Origin: Linepithema humile
Taxonomy: Eukaryota; Arthropoda; Insecta; Hymenoptera; Formicidae
DNA: 64,000 nt
NCBI RefSeq assembly: GCF_040581485.1
Contig: NC_090128.1
Span: 25,016,931-25,080,930 of the forward strand
Direction: 5' to 3'
Numbering within the stretch: position 1 is the first letter of the stretch; each line of letters opens with the position of its first letter. A model generated the notes under the pieces. The model had not been told where the DNA came from. It searched no databases and saw only the letters and a program-made list of their open reading frames with translations. Of this stretch, positions 24,501 to 39,200 are shown piece by piece. The position numbers and the translations under genes are program-made.

Positions 24501-27500
24501 TGAATATTTATGGTTGCTACTTTCACATTGCGATAAATCACGAGAATCCCCCTCCCTCCCCCTCGTGCGGAGAGCACGAATAGAGCTCGAATAGCAAAAC
24601 GCATCTCGAAAGTCATGTTTACGACTTCCTCTTCTGCGCGACTCAATTCCGGATGGAAATTTCGGATAGCGACGATGCGGCGGCGTATCGCTTTCAACTC
24701 GGCGAAGATTTCGTTCTTTGTATTCAAGGCGACACGGTGTGGATCCAGCGTCAGCTCCGGCGGCAACAAATCACCTGTCACGATACTTTCTCCTACTGCA
24801 ATCCTATTGCATTGTACAGAAAAAGGTAGAGTTACGCGGGACGTTGCGGCACACGTGCAGTCCGAGATGCATCATCTTATTCGCGCGGATCCACAGACGT
24901 CTCTGCCTTTGTCCCATTTGACACGATTTATGATAGAGGCAGATAAGTTAAATAAACGAGCCTCGGGAGGATAGAGTTAAGAGTACCTACGTTGAATATT
25001 CATGGAGTGACAAGCAGACAGAGTAATATTCAGTACACGAAGATTTAATTACACCTCCAACTGCTAATTGTTAACTTGCTAACGCAATTATTTCCATGGC
25101 CAGAACTACGTCTTGTCCAAAAGAATACGCGATACTCCGCGTTAAATGTTGTTTATGGACGGCAAAGGCTCTTATCTTTGGAAAAAAAAAAAACAACAAA
25201 TATCGTATTGTGAATGGAATAATCATATGACGTTCGTCGACCTTGCGCCGAGACATTAAATTTATCTTCTCCCCATTTATATTCCAACTGATGACTGCCA
25301 CGACGTTAAAAAAATCTCTCTGCACGGGGAAGATTATAGTAGGAAACGCATAGGCTGATATATAATGTAAGCGTGCAGGCGGTTTTGCATTCATAAAAAA
25401 ACAAAACAGCCAGGCTTAAACGCAAGCGTGCGCTATATTAAATCACGATGCATTTATTTGCATGGTTTACAAAAAGAAAGGCGGATTTCGTCGAGGTTAA
25501 TAAAGCAATATTTTAAGCAAGGAAACAAATAGCGTGACGATCTACAAGACGTTCCATACAACGGCGGACAATTATTCCCTTTATGTCCGGACGTGTATTT
25601 ATGCAATAATAATAAATGACAACACGCGGCATACCGAAGTCTGACATTTAAAGACAGAGAAAGTACATGATTGCATATAATCACGTCATTTTATAACAGC
25701 GTCCACGTAAGTTCTCTGATAAGTATATTACGTGCGTGCAAAAAATATTCCTCTGCCGATCTCATATTTATTATTTAATTACAGGACAAATTAATTTAAT
25801 TAGCTAAAAACTTAATAGCTTAATTAAAAGTTCCTGAAACGCTATCGGTATAAAATCTCAAGTTGCTAATATTATTCGAGCGTGACGTACGAGTGCGCGT
25901 GCTGTTGCGACACGAACAACGTCCGCCTTTGTTCGAAATATCGAAGAAGACCGGCACGCGTCTGAATTTCTTCGCGAATCGCTCTGTATCGCGCACCGTC
26001 GCGCTCAAATGTGCATCGTGCATCGTCCTTTCGACATAAATCGCGTTATTGCAAAGTTCAAGAGTAGTTTTATTACTTTCCCTCCTGCCCTGCTGCGCGC
26101 GACCACTTTCACTTCTTCTCTTCCCGCCTTTTTGAGCGCGCGTCGCGCGATTAACCGCAGAAATGCAGGCATTCGCGATGAAAACTGGTACCGGTCGCAC
26201 GTGAAATCGATAATCGCCGCGACCACGAAGCTGCCCGGGTGTCTCGAGATTGCATTCCGCGGCGGCAAAGGTCGTACCTCTCGGCAAGTCGTCTGTATTC
26301 GTCGCCACGCGAACTCTCTCCCTATTTCGTTACCGGCTCTGCCGTCGATGCGGGCCGCTCGTTCGTCTTAATCGTCGCGAGACCTTGCCCAGACCTTTTA
26401 CGGACCGAAAGCCGTACGGAGGAAAACTTTAACGAACGTCGCGCTTTCATTACGGGAAATGTCGCGCGTTCGAGGGATTACGCGGTTCTTTTCAACCCCG
26501 ACGGGAAACGCGTCCGACGTGAGACGCCGTCATTAAGGGGAGGATCGTGTAAATGGGCTCTCGTATTTTATTCGCGGCGTTTCATCAAGATTACTAGAGG
26601 CCACCACTAAGTTGTAATTTCGCTGCGTTTTTGCGGAGTTGTTGGTTGCGCGAAATCACTACACTATCAGCCGAGCTTGTTAAGCTCAAACGTTTAATAA
26701 TCGACAACTTGACCATGGAAATATCGCCAGTTTTGCGATAGCAGAAAGAGCTGAGTGTAGAAAACGAACAAGATTCATTCACTTTCTTCTTTTCATCTCG
26801 GCAACGTTTGCTTCGAATTAATTCTGTACGTCTCTTTATTACAATTCATTGACACGAAGACGCAGTTTGTCCGATTCGCGATCTCCGAATGCTTCTGTGC
26901 TTTATAGCATCGTATTCCGTTCTCACAGATTCGCTGAAGACAGAATTGCCGAAGGTTATTTTCATCTACAGGAAGCCACGCATGGAGAACTATAAAGTGT
27001 GAAAAAAGATCGAACCGAATCGAATCGAGGTCGATGGCTCGGAGCATGATCGATCGATCCGATCTATGCTTCTCGCTTATGCACTTCCATCCATGATTTT
27101 TATTATCCACTTTATCGATCGGCCATGATCCTTATTGCCATATAGATTCAGATATATTGCATATTGCGTGCAACTGTGCAACCAAATCGCTCGCGAGGAG
27201 GTCGAATTCCTTCTTTCCGTTCGCTTAGCGAAGTGACAGATCTGACCGCGCATTTTACATGACATGCTTCATGCGATCGAAATCTGAAAATGGATTAAGA
27301 CTGGATGGCGCGAAACATAATCGCATCGAATTCTATCAGACAGATATGATTTACGTAAATCACGATAGGCAACATGATACCGTATTTTTCCCGTGGATGT
27401 ATTACGTGGCAAGTTTGAAATATGCGTATCGAGCCGCTTGACAAGAAGAAAATCTAAATACGATAATAACGATTTTACGCACGAACTGTACGGTAAATAG

Positions 27501-30500
27501 AAAGTCCTAATTTCTTGTACCGCAAAATGTTATGCCTAATTTTACATACATTGTTTAGTATTCACCGTTATCTTTTACAACAAAACTCTGCCACGGGCTA
27601 AGAGTCGAAGATATTGATGAGAATCGTGAGAAGCCCGGCCGCAACCGCACTCGCGGTCACATTTTTTTTTTGCCGAGGATAACCACGCGAAAGGAAGAAT
27701 GATTTTACGAGAGCACGATCTTGCGCTGAAACGTATATAAAGAGTGATTTATGATCGGTAGAAGCGGACGGGGCGCAGGAAGAAGATGGGGACGCACTCT
27801 CTCAGTGGTTACACACTCGATTCTCGACCCTTGAGCCACGGCGCGTTATTTATGTGCAACGACACACGAGGTGTCGTTTTTCAGTCGCACACCTTTACGG
27901 ACTCCTTACGCGTATCGGACGAACCGCAAAGTTACAATCGAGTGTTTGACTTTTGTGGTTGATCTACGTGCCATCGTGTCATAGACTGTCATTGAAACGA
28001 CACAAAACAACATGCATTAGATATTAGAATGCATTAGATATTAGAATGAGTGTCAGTTGGAAATATTCAATCTTATCGTTACACTTGGTCATATAAATTT
28101 TAACGTACAGCTAGAAAACGATAAACATGTAAAATAAAACGAAACTTTCAAACATGTAAAATGAAACAAAACTTTCAAACATTTTTGAGTAAAAAATAAG
28201 ATATTTAAACTTGCCATCTGTATCTATCTACATTGATAGATCGACAGCAAGTTTAATCAAAATTTTTTGAGATTATAGTAAAATAAAATTCACATGTGTT
28301 TCATTAGCGACTAGTGGATTTTTATCTGTTTGTGTTGAAGTGAACTTTTACCAAGTGTTTTGTACACTCGAGACCCACCGCGACTGCACAAACGCAATTC
28401 TAACAGTCCGGAAAATGTTGGGCATTCATGACAAAACAAACATCACCACAAAGCATGTTGGCACAATGGGACATAAAATACTCTCGCATCTGTCGTTCTC
28501 CTTGCCTGAAGGGGATAACGTGAGGCCTGTCGAAAACCTTGACGGCGCGCTCCGCATTTAGCGCGAAAGCTGCCAGATGATCCTGCCGCGGAATGAAAAG
28601 CGAGAGCTGCTGCAATCGATAGATCATACGCACGCATAACAGCGCGCTGAGAGGCGATTAGGGTGAATGGCCGTAAATAGTTTTCATAAAGCGCCTCTCA
28701 GATTATTACAGCACCGTAAATCTTAGCGCGATGTGCTTGCTACTTAACGTATTCAGAGTTAACCTATACAGTATTCATATGTTCTTTTTTTTTGTCGTCT
28801 CATATACAGTTAAATCGCCATAGAAATTAATTAGGACGTAAATTATATTGTTAAAGATTTTATTCATCACTCTGCTTCGATCATTCTATGTTAAGCGTAA
28901 AAGATAATTACGCGTGACAGAAATATTGCAAATTTAATTGTCGAAATTGCTTTGGAGAATATAAATGTAACGAGAGAAAGCCGAGCAACTATTCAACTAA
29001 ATATAACTACGGTAATTATGAAAGAATACATGCGAGAGTAAAGTGCAATTACCGCTTTGTAGTTTGTTCTGCAGGCACCCTCCCCCTTCCTACGTTTAAT
29101 TCAATGTTACCCGCTCCGGTGGTTAAAGAGTAAAAGCATGTGTCGGCATAGCGGCCGTTGCATTCATGAAAAAGTATAATATGAAAACTGCCCTCTGATA
29201 CGCTCGAGTTTCGTCGATATGTACGAACAGCAATTGTGCTGGCACCGCGCACCTGGCAACGATTCAAAATCATTATCTCACACAACGAAAGAAAATTAGT
29301 GGTCTAAACACGTCTAAATACTTTGCTTTCTATGAAACAAAATATCGACTTGCCGTTATGCAAGTCGTGCGTATGATAGAATGCAACGCCAATGAAAGTC
29401 ATTGCAAATCTCTTGTAACAAACTCGTACAAAAGAATCTTATTTAACGGAAAAAAAATATTTTTCAGAAAACTTGTCGCCCATAAATTGTACTTCTTCTA
29501 GTTTTTTTTTTTCCTAGATGTCAATTGTCACATCTCGACAAAGACCTCCTTTAAGCTATGAGACAACGGGTTAGTCTTGGTTGCACGTGACTTGCATGCG
29601 TCTTATGCATCGCTCGGTTATTCTTAGATCGTAAAACGTTTATTTTCTTCATCTTAAAAGGTTTCAAACTGTGGGGGCCACGCGTACCCGCGCTCTAATA
29701 ATTCGACGATGTTACGCACGTAGTGACGCATGTGCAGAGGCTATAAATTCTTTAGCTTGGATTCCTGGACAATAAAAAATGATAATGAAATTCACAAGAT
29801 CTTTGTTATGCAACACTATTGCGATAATGATTAGTAATCGAATATTAAAAACCGCGTTTCCAACTAAACGATTAGTGATACTGTATCACTGATACATCAA
29901 CATATATTAATTATTTCTATTTCTAAAGATACAACGGTTCCGTTTCAATGTACAAAGATCATAGATATTAGAAGCCAAGAAAAAAATATGATCTCATCCA
30001 TATATATCCATAATATATATCCAGTGACGAAAAATTATTACGCACATTGATATAAAATAATTTTATTAATTAATATTACATGCAAAATTTGCACTGCTAA
30101 GATCATCATGATTTGTCGTTCGAAAAAGAGAAAGACTTTCAACATTAGACAGGACTTTGTCGTCTATTAAAGAATATTCGTTGCACGTTTCACTTTAATT
30201 GAATAATTACAGACTAAGCGGCGCGAGTAAGATAAAAATATTTATCGAGACATGAAAAATAGTTATATAATTATCTATTTCAAATGAAAGGATTTTGAAC
30301 AAACTATACTTTGAACGTGAGAATACACATGTATAATAAAATTAACATCAGAAAATTATTATTATAAAATTTGACACGTTTTAATTAATTTAAAACAAAT
30401 TTTATTTGAACAGAATTTTAATTAAAGTATTATAATTATCGAAAAAGTCGGTATATCAACATTTTGACACTTCTAATGACGTCAAGAATTTCACACCAAT

Positions 30501-32638
30501 ACGCGATGTTCGTTTCCTCGCCGGTAGTAATCTGAGCTTTTTTCGAAAACAATGATATCTTAATCCGCGCGTATTTAGCAGCTTGTGTAAACCAAAGATT
30601 CTATCTGATTGTGGCGAATAAGTAGCGTCGAGATCAGACACGTACACGTTATTACAAAATAATAATCCCGCTATGGGCAATGAATACGTTAGATCCGATG
30701 ATAAGAGTTATATCAGTCACGATAAATTTCTATGCGCGAACGCTCAACCAACAGATTCGATCACTCCGGCAGGCGTTACGGTTGGATTACTCCCAGAACT
30801 ACGACTAATCCAATTCCCGGCGGGTATCGCGAAATATTCGAACGCGTCGGCCACAGTTAAATGGATATCCCGCTCGTCTGCATTGTCATTCAAATTGCGG
30901 CCGTGTCACGGCTGATAGGTAATGACGTTCTGGCTTTCGGTTACGCAATATTCAATTATTCCGGATATATTCGACGAACAAAAAATTATGTATTCACGTC
31001 GACATAAAATAATTTTAATAATATTATATGCAAAATTTGCACTGTTAAAAGATCATCAGAATTTGTCGCTCGAAAATGAGAGGCGCTCTCAACATTTAGA
31101 TAGGACTTTGTCGTTTATTGAAGAATATTCGTTGCACGTTTCACTTTAATTGAATAATTACAGGCTAAGCGGTGCGAGTAAATTGCAAGTATTGTAGACA
31201 TTAGCGGAGCTGTCTGGAGGTTGTTTAACCAATTTGGTGCGGATCGAATGCAATCAGTCTCGTGGTTGCAATCGCGCTATCAAAGGAGCCACGCTTACAC
31301 GATGCTGCTGAAGGCGCAGAACAGGAGTATTGACGTTCACATAAGCGGCTTTGATGTAATTGATCACGAACGCGGTGACTCGGGCGGATCGGTGCAGGCC
31401 TGCAGTCCGCAGATTGCATTACAGTGCGATTTATCCGTCGGTGATTCGCGGAAGAGAGAAAAAAAAAAGAATCGAGCGTGGGATACAAGCCAGCTCGCTC
31501 CGGCTTAATTGTCTAGCGCGAAGCAGCAGCCTGTAATGCGTCTCTGATAGGGTTCGGTTTAACGAGCACCGGGCAAAAAAAGACTCCCGCCGCCACGGTG
31601 ACCGCGCCCGCACGCTACTCGCCGTGGAATTTCCAGCCTTGGATAAATAATATTCCGCGAGTCGCGACGACACGGGGCGGCTGCCGTACCATCGGGATCA
31701 AAAGCCACCGGCGAGAGCGCGCGGAGAGTTCAAGTACGCCGATTACTTTGCATCCATCAGACGACGGCGTTGAATTGGCGTGCGCGGTAAGCGCGGGGCG
31801 AAGGGGCTAACGTAGAATGATTCGGATTTCGCATTAAAAGCTGTTCCGCTTCCACTCGTTTCAGCTCAATTTGCTAACTCTTCTGGTCGTTAGGAAGCAG
31901 TTATTTCTCTATCCAATTATGCTTTCTCTGGAGCGTGAATTTTTAGCCTCCGCGTAATTCGCCTTGCGCACAAGCAAATCATATTCACTTGTGCTCAACA
32001 AGCCTCGCGAATAAATCAAGACGTGCGTTCTTCTTGCTTCTATTTAAAAAAAAAAATTGGAAGGGCTTGTTTGCTCTCTAGATTAGTCGGCTCGGTCAAC
32101 GAACTTCCGACGAAGCACCAAACTACCCGTGACAAGCATTTGCGCAAATAGCGCGTGTCATCGTTGACGTCGATTTCGAAAAAGGCTCATCGCGTTATTA
32201 CTCTTCTGCCTATCGCGGTATATTTTTTTTCCACCAGCCGGGTTTTAACGGTATATTCGAAAACGAGTCACGTGGCCTCCAGGAGGCCTTCGCGTACGTC
32301 CGCGGCATGGCATACCGATGATGATATTGGGGCCTTAGCTCCGGCTCCGTCGCCCCACGTCCAGAGCTCATGCCGTTCATGCAACACGAATAATAGCTAA
32401 CGGCGAAATATATTGCGAACACGCCGACGTCTGAATATCACGTTTTGTCACGCAAATAAGTATGGACTCGCACGCTAATACGCGGTCGTGTACTTACAGA
32501 GGGTACATTTATTATACTACGCCGCGAGAATGCGCCGTACGAAGGTGCAAGAGCCACGCACGTAGGAAAACGCTGATGATTGATGGACCGGTCGGGAGTT
32601 ATTCGTACCGTCTGCGTAGCACGACGGTAATGTGTAAA

Positions 32639-32690
<52 letters not shown>

Positions 32691-35600
32691 CATATTTTTA
32701 CTGTGCTAAATACCGGGATGCGGAGAGAGAACGGTTAAAATTGTCATGGTCAGAAAAGTATGTGAACGTAAGTGACTGTTGATGAATTATGCTACTTGGT
32801 TTTAAGCGCTTTCATCTTAACGGCATTTGTTTTTTTGTTGCTACAATCTTAATTTGTATGAGTTATGTGTGCCATCGAACTACAGCAAAAACTCGTCGTA
32901 ATTTTGACGCATTGCGAATTTTAATCATATTTACCGACTTCTTGCCGAATTGCTCGCTCTATATATAAATTATTACGTCAATTTATTTACACATGTACAT
33001 ATTTCGACGGTAATAAGTTTAGCAATGAAATTTCACAAAAGTTTTAAATTACATTCATCTGCAATATTAATGCTCGCAATTTTGTTTTAATTATGCAGTT
33101 GATTTGTTAATTATACTTCGAGAAGTCAATATCATTTTTTACAAATTAACAAGTACATCGCGTAGAAACGTAACTGTATAATTGATTTTTATCAAGGCTG
33201 CGAGGTTTTTCTCAAGGTTGAAAAACCTATGAATATATCTGCTGTTCTAGTTTCACTTCTTTCTTACATGTTTTATGGAATGATTGAGTTTATCGTGATC
33301 TTGGTATACACCTTTTTTCTTTAATCATCATTCATGACAGAGTTACCTGCTTGCATAAATTACTGCGGTCCGCCCGCCTTCACACTTCTCCACGATACAA
33401 ATCTTTCATTGTCCTATATATTATAATATCAACGTCAGACATCCTGTTGGACGTATTCACAGCTCAGTTTGCACGTCCATTAATTATCGTCGACGTGCTG
33501 CCGATAATTGACGCATAATAGCGTCGCCCACATTGCGTACGCGATCGCAAACAGGAAACACGTAGGATCCTTCTTTTCGCCAACGCTTTTCTTTCGCCTT
33601 GACATTTCATAGACATCCCCGAGCACAAATTTTGCAATGCGAATCACTAATCCGAGAGTCTGGAGCTCATAAATACCACTTGCCGCAAGAGCGCATTCTT
33701 CTATTCATTAGATAAAACGTTACTTTTAGGAAATATGAAATTTTCGTGTTCTTACATTTGCCTGCGTCCTGCATGAACATATACAATTGTGTAAATTTGA
33801 TTTAGAGATATGTTGAAAAAAAAAAAGAAAAAGTGCATTGTTGCGCGCCAGACCACCAAGATCGTCTCAGCGTCAAAGAATCACCGCGGGAACGCGACGC
33901 AATGTTCTTCGCAAACAACAAAGGTGCTCGTAGTATGAGCATCTGCGAATAATTAGGTACAGCGCGGTGTTACTCATAAACTCCATCCTCGGGGCCCGTC
34001 ATTTCAGCGGGATGCGCTGCTGCGTGGCGCGCTGCACGCGTGCACGCTATATTTATCGCCGCGACAGACGGACGAACGGCGTAATAGAAATGCCGCGCAG
34101 GACTGTCTGTCATTAATTAGACGCAAAATCGACGGGGATTTCCCTTCGGTTGTTCTATCCGCGCGAACGAAAGCGAAAGGCCAAGTTGGCGAGGAGATCG
34201 CTTCGAAGGATAGCCGGCGTACCCTGGCGATACTCATATATTATGCAATTGCGCCAACCGGGCAAATTGAACATGAATTTTAATAAGATTCGAGCGGTAC
34301 TTGTTCTCTCGTGTGTGCTTGCGCAACGAGCGGCCATCTATTACGCGGGACATAAGCGTAATGAGAGTGCCGAAGTGAACGAACATGCTGTAAACGAAAT
34401 CGCTGCTTCCTTCGTGCGATTCTTCTGATGACTTTGCACAACTTTATTCAGCGAGAACCAACGAAGTGAAATGTTGCATTTTATACAATATAGGGTATCA
34501 AAATAATGTTGATAAAAAATTGCATTGTGCTTAGATTTCGATAGAAAATAAATTAGATCGCGATGGCCGAGGAAAATATTTACTTTCACGCTTAATCGAC
34601 GATCCACGGTGAAGATGCGCGCGGAGAGACGACGCGTAGATTGCGTTACGCTGACGCCGTTTCGGTTAATCATACGACGTTATCGCCGTTTTTGCGCGAG
34701 CGATTTACCTTGAAATAGCGCGATGACGTGCGCAATTAAAATACGCGCGAACGGGCGCAATTCTGCGTCCAACGTTGCGCCCGTTGGTGCGCAAAAGGGA
34801 AGACGAGAACCGGGTGGAAAGCGAAAGAGAATAATGGCCAGAGCAACACACGGGAGGGAGCGGCGCAACGCGGAGGAGAATGTTGTCCAGGCGCAACGCT
34901 AAAAATATATGGGCGAAAGGCGATGACTCCGTGCCTCCTCGACATACGCCGTATCCGCTTTTACCCTCGAAATTACTCCATGCACCTTCGGCAGGAATTT
35001 TTGGCGCGTGTGTGCGAAGCGGGCGGAACAAGGGAGGGAAAATTCCCGCGGTCTTTGTTTCACATAGCGTAGCCGTTCTTGTGCGCAAGCCCACAAATAT
35101 AGTACAGGGGTAACCCGAAAGGAATCTGCAGGAGCAGTGAAAAATGATCACTCGTTACCCCCGTTTACTCAACGCATTAATCTGCTGCTCGAACGAGGAA
35201 TGAGATAATTAAAGCGCTTTTACCTAAAAAATTCTTGTACAATTATTAAATGAAGCAGTAATTTTGGAAATTGATTTACGAAGTGTGGATAACGGTGGAA
35301 AAATGAATTTAAATCACACACAGCAGACATTTGTCGTCGGAAGAAAGAAATATTTCCTCTTTGCTCTGACAATCCTTGAAATATTTCCGTCAGACTTTTT
35401 AAACTGAAATTATATCAATTTTAAAATTGTTTGGAATTTATTTCCCCAAATTGGAATTTATTTTTCCCAAATCTCGATAAGCAAAAGAAAAATGATACTT
35501 CACGGTTTTATATGGTTCCCGAATAAATTAAAAATATCCTCTTACCTTTTTGCTTTCCTTCGTAATTAAAAAATTCATATAGCAAATTTCTACGCGTTGC

Positions 35601-36241
35601 GTAAACGAGTTAAACGTGTTGCTTTGACTTCAAAAAAACGGCGGTGCCCCTCGTTATGCAAAAACGTTTGCGACATGTCCTCACTTCCGCTTACGTAGTA
35701 ACTTACATGCACTCGCATGCGCTTCCTGAAAGGGGCGCGGTCCCGAAGTATAATAGAAGCTCGCTGAGATCGAAAACTCGCTCGCATGACAGCGCGTACA
35801 TAAAGAGCAATTTGGCGCGCAGGGTTGATTAATATAAAAGTCGGGCCACGGCGGCGATGTAATTAAACGCGCGCTTCAACGACGTAACGCGGTTTCACGG
35901 TTCACATTTTTGCTCGCAGCGGAGTAAGTTCGCTTGAATCACGCGACTCACGCCGTTGCATAATTCGAAATTACGCTCGATTACAGAAGGTAATTGTACA
36001 ATGTTATCGATAATACCAGACGAGCATCACACGATCGACGCTTTCATCCATTATTAGGACATAATTATATGCATTAAGCGGATGTGCTTAAAAATGTCGC
36101 CCGCAGCGCGTAGAATATTAAACGCGGATTACGAAGTTAACGCCCGCGAGTTTGTTATTTCCGCGAGATAAACCGCTATAGATAATCGGATCAGAGTTCT
36201 CTTGGCGATTAATGAAATTACTATTGATCTTGTGCAGAGAG

Positions 36242-36285
<44 letters not shown>

Positions 36286-39200
36286 TAATAAATAAATTAA
36301 AGTTTCAACGAAGTTAATGAGTTTCTGATATTCCACTCTAAACCATCTGAAGCGGATTGATGATGATTCTCTTGAGAAATTATATCATATAATAATTACA
36401 CTTTTACAGTAACACTTTTATTTTTCTATATATGAAGATTGCATTTTAATGCGCAATTTTCGAGGAATGCCGTCCAGCATCCTCCCTTCCTTAATTCTGA
36501 CTGCAGCGCGCAGATTACTCGAAGGCAGCATTGCCTTCACACTATGTCTCCTCGGGTTTTCTGCCAATAACTCGTTTCGTAAAAATCCACGAAGTCTCTT
36601 TGGTTTTTGTCGAAGCACATTGAAGGAAGCGACGACCGCTATCCTTCTTTCCTCACAAATGTACAAGTTTGATAACGGGAAATTTCTTGTGAGAAAGATC
36701 TTTTTACTCAGCAAGATAATATAATTATAAGTATAATTATTATGAAGCTTGAAATAAAATCTAAACTTTATAAGTAATTTTATTTCTCTCTTTCTCTCTC
36801 TCTCTCTCTCTCCTCCGATGCACTTGATATAGTTGTTGATACAGTATTTTAGTTCTCAAAATCCAATAAACATTCTATTAAAAGTGATGAAATGCAAAAT
36901 TATCAGAAATCTCGTTTCAGAGATTTATGCATGAGCGTTGGAAAATTTCGCAAGTAGTCTACTGTCGAAATGGAGAAACACATGCAAAATGACACTTGGA
37001 AAGTTTACTTTACACTTTTACAGTAATAGATCTCGTGCTTCTGATTGCTGATCAACCGAGCTCCAGCATTTCCTTCAACGTGAATTTCTCAGGGTTCGAA
37101 ACCCGGAGGCTGTCGCGCGACTCGAGTTTTTCTTTCCCGCCAGTAAATTAGTCCGGAAATAAACCTGTTATCGGATGTGCATGTTGGTCCGGCGCACCAA
37201 GTTTATGCTTCGCCGGAGTCGTACTATTTCGTTTGATAGGCACGCTCCGGAGTCGCGCGTCGACGAGTTCGCAGAAGCTTAGACCGATCGTATTACCGTG
37301 GAAGCGGATACGCGAACCGTGCCGAAGCGGACGATTTGATTACTCGCGAAGCTTTTCTGGCGTCAGCAGTACCGTCAGCTTCCGCTATCGCTGTTTTGTT
37401 TTCGTGGAACCGCTTAAGGATTCCGCGATAAAAATGTGGGAGTCGCATTGCGGCATAAAGTGGAGTGAAAGTAGCATACGGATAAATTATATAAAACAGA
37501 TGAATAATAAAATATATTTTATGCTGTGAGGAAAGTCGCTAAGAACTTTCGTAATAGAATTATCAGTAACTTGTAAAAATAACGTGTAAATAATTTTGTT
37601 CTTTATTTATATTAAAACAAATATTTCTATTTAAATCATTATACGAAGAAACAAACGCTGAGTTGACTGGTAACGCGATACGCGTGTTTTTGCCAGTTTT
37701 CGTCTTTGCAGATGATTCAACAAAATATTCTGCATCGCACTATTTCTTGCAATGTCGCTTTGGCGGATAATATTTACAAACGGCTATAATAGGTTACTCA
37801 CGAGTTACATTTCACATTTTCCTTAGTAAGGAAGCGCGTGTCTGATGGAAACGTTTTTATAACATCGAAAGTCCAAGCGCTAAATAACAGAGAGAACATA
37901 GTTCAGCCGCTAATGGAAAGTCGGTTTTCCATCGAAAAACTGTCGAACTGATCGATCTGCGAAACGTGTCGACAAACTTTTTCGACTAATAGCGGTAATT
38001 TATAGAGCAATATTGCGGAAATGATAAGGCGTGCAACACCTGGCGAGCAAAGAGGAAACCGCACGCCTGCGTAAGCTTTCACCTGATCAATCATCCTTCC
38101 GACCTGATTCACGTAATCTATTGTCTCAGTTTATTCTCGCAAGACGCCTCTCGTTTACGACAGACAATATCGTGCATGTATAAAAAAATAGACAATTAAG
38201 CGTACTGCGAATAGCAATAGCCTACGAACCCATCGTTCGTTACATCATTTCACATTTTCACTCCAGAAGCGTTATGTAGAGGCTGCATGTTTCTCATTAA
38301 TGCACACACTCGTGCTCCTCTTCGGGACATTAACCGAGCGTATTTGCTTTATCGGCATTCTATGTGATGCACCCACGCAGAAACGGATGTGAGATTACTC
38401 GCGTTGTCGATAGCTGAACATACAACTGACGCATCAAACTGAATTTTGTGGAATATACGCTTTCTTAAATCTTGAAATTAAAAAGAATATAATTCAACGC
38501 CATTTTTACATTATTTAAAAAAATTTACGGACACGACGTGACATTTTAAAATAAAAAACGCGATAAGATTAAAAATAATATTAAAAAAAATAGATTGTAG
38601 AAGCTGTAAATTAAAATGTAATTCAGGAGTTCTAATTTTCATTAGGACACCGAGGGTTAAGAGGACAGAGCGAGATAAGAAAACATATTAATGTCGGAAA
38701 TCGTAAAAGCGCTACGAAGCCTTTAGCGTACACTAAACGCGACCGTCGTCAACAATTACGTCATTATTGATACGGATGCACCGTGGAATTATTGCACGAT
38801 ATTCGAGATATACTCTTTCGTTCTTCGAATGTACATTTATTTATCCTTCTATCTCAAAAGTTTCAAAAGTATTATTTAAAATAAAATGATTAATTTTGCG
38901 ACGCCCTATAAAGCATCGCGTAGCCAGGAATTTTCACGAAAGACGGTAACAGTCTAAACAACCATTTTGCGGCTGCCGTGACTGCGAACGTGGGAACATC
39001 TTTCTCACCCAAAGGACGCCCATCAAAAACTGAGAGAATCGCTTAAAATTGGATCGTAACCGGTCGTAGGAGCAACGCGTTATTTTCCTTCGGCCGCGAG
39101 AAACCACTCCATTAACATTCCGCAAATGCGTGGTTCACGATTTCGTCTCGGTCAGATTTGCATAAAAGTCCCGCAGGATCCGCGGCGCTGTGGGGCCGTG

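Noticed and set aside
37092..37105. GGGTTCGAAACCC resembling a tRNA T-arm
   Set aside because: No matching acceptor stem, D-arm or anticodon arm upstream; it is an isolated palindrome.
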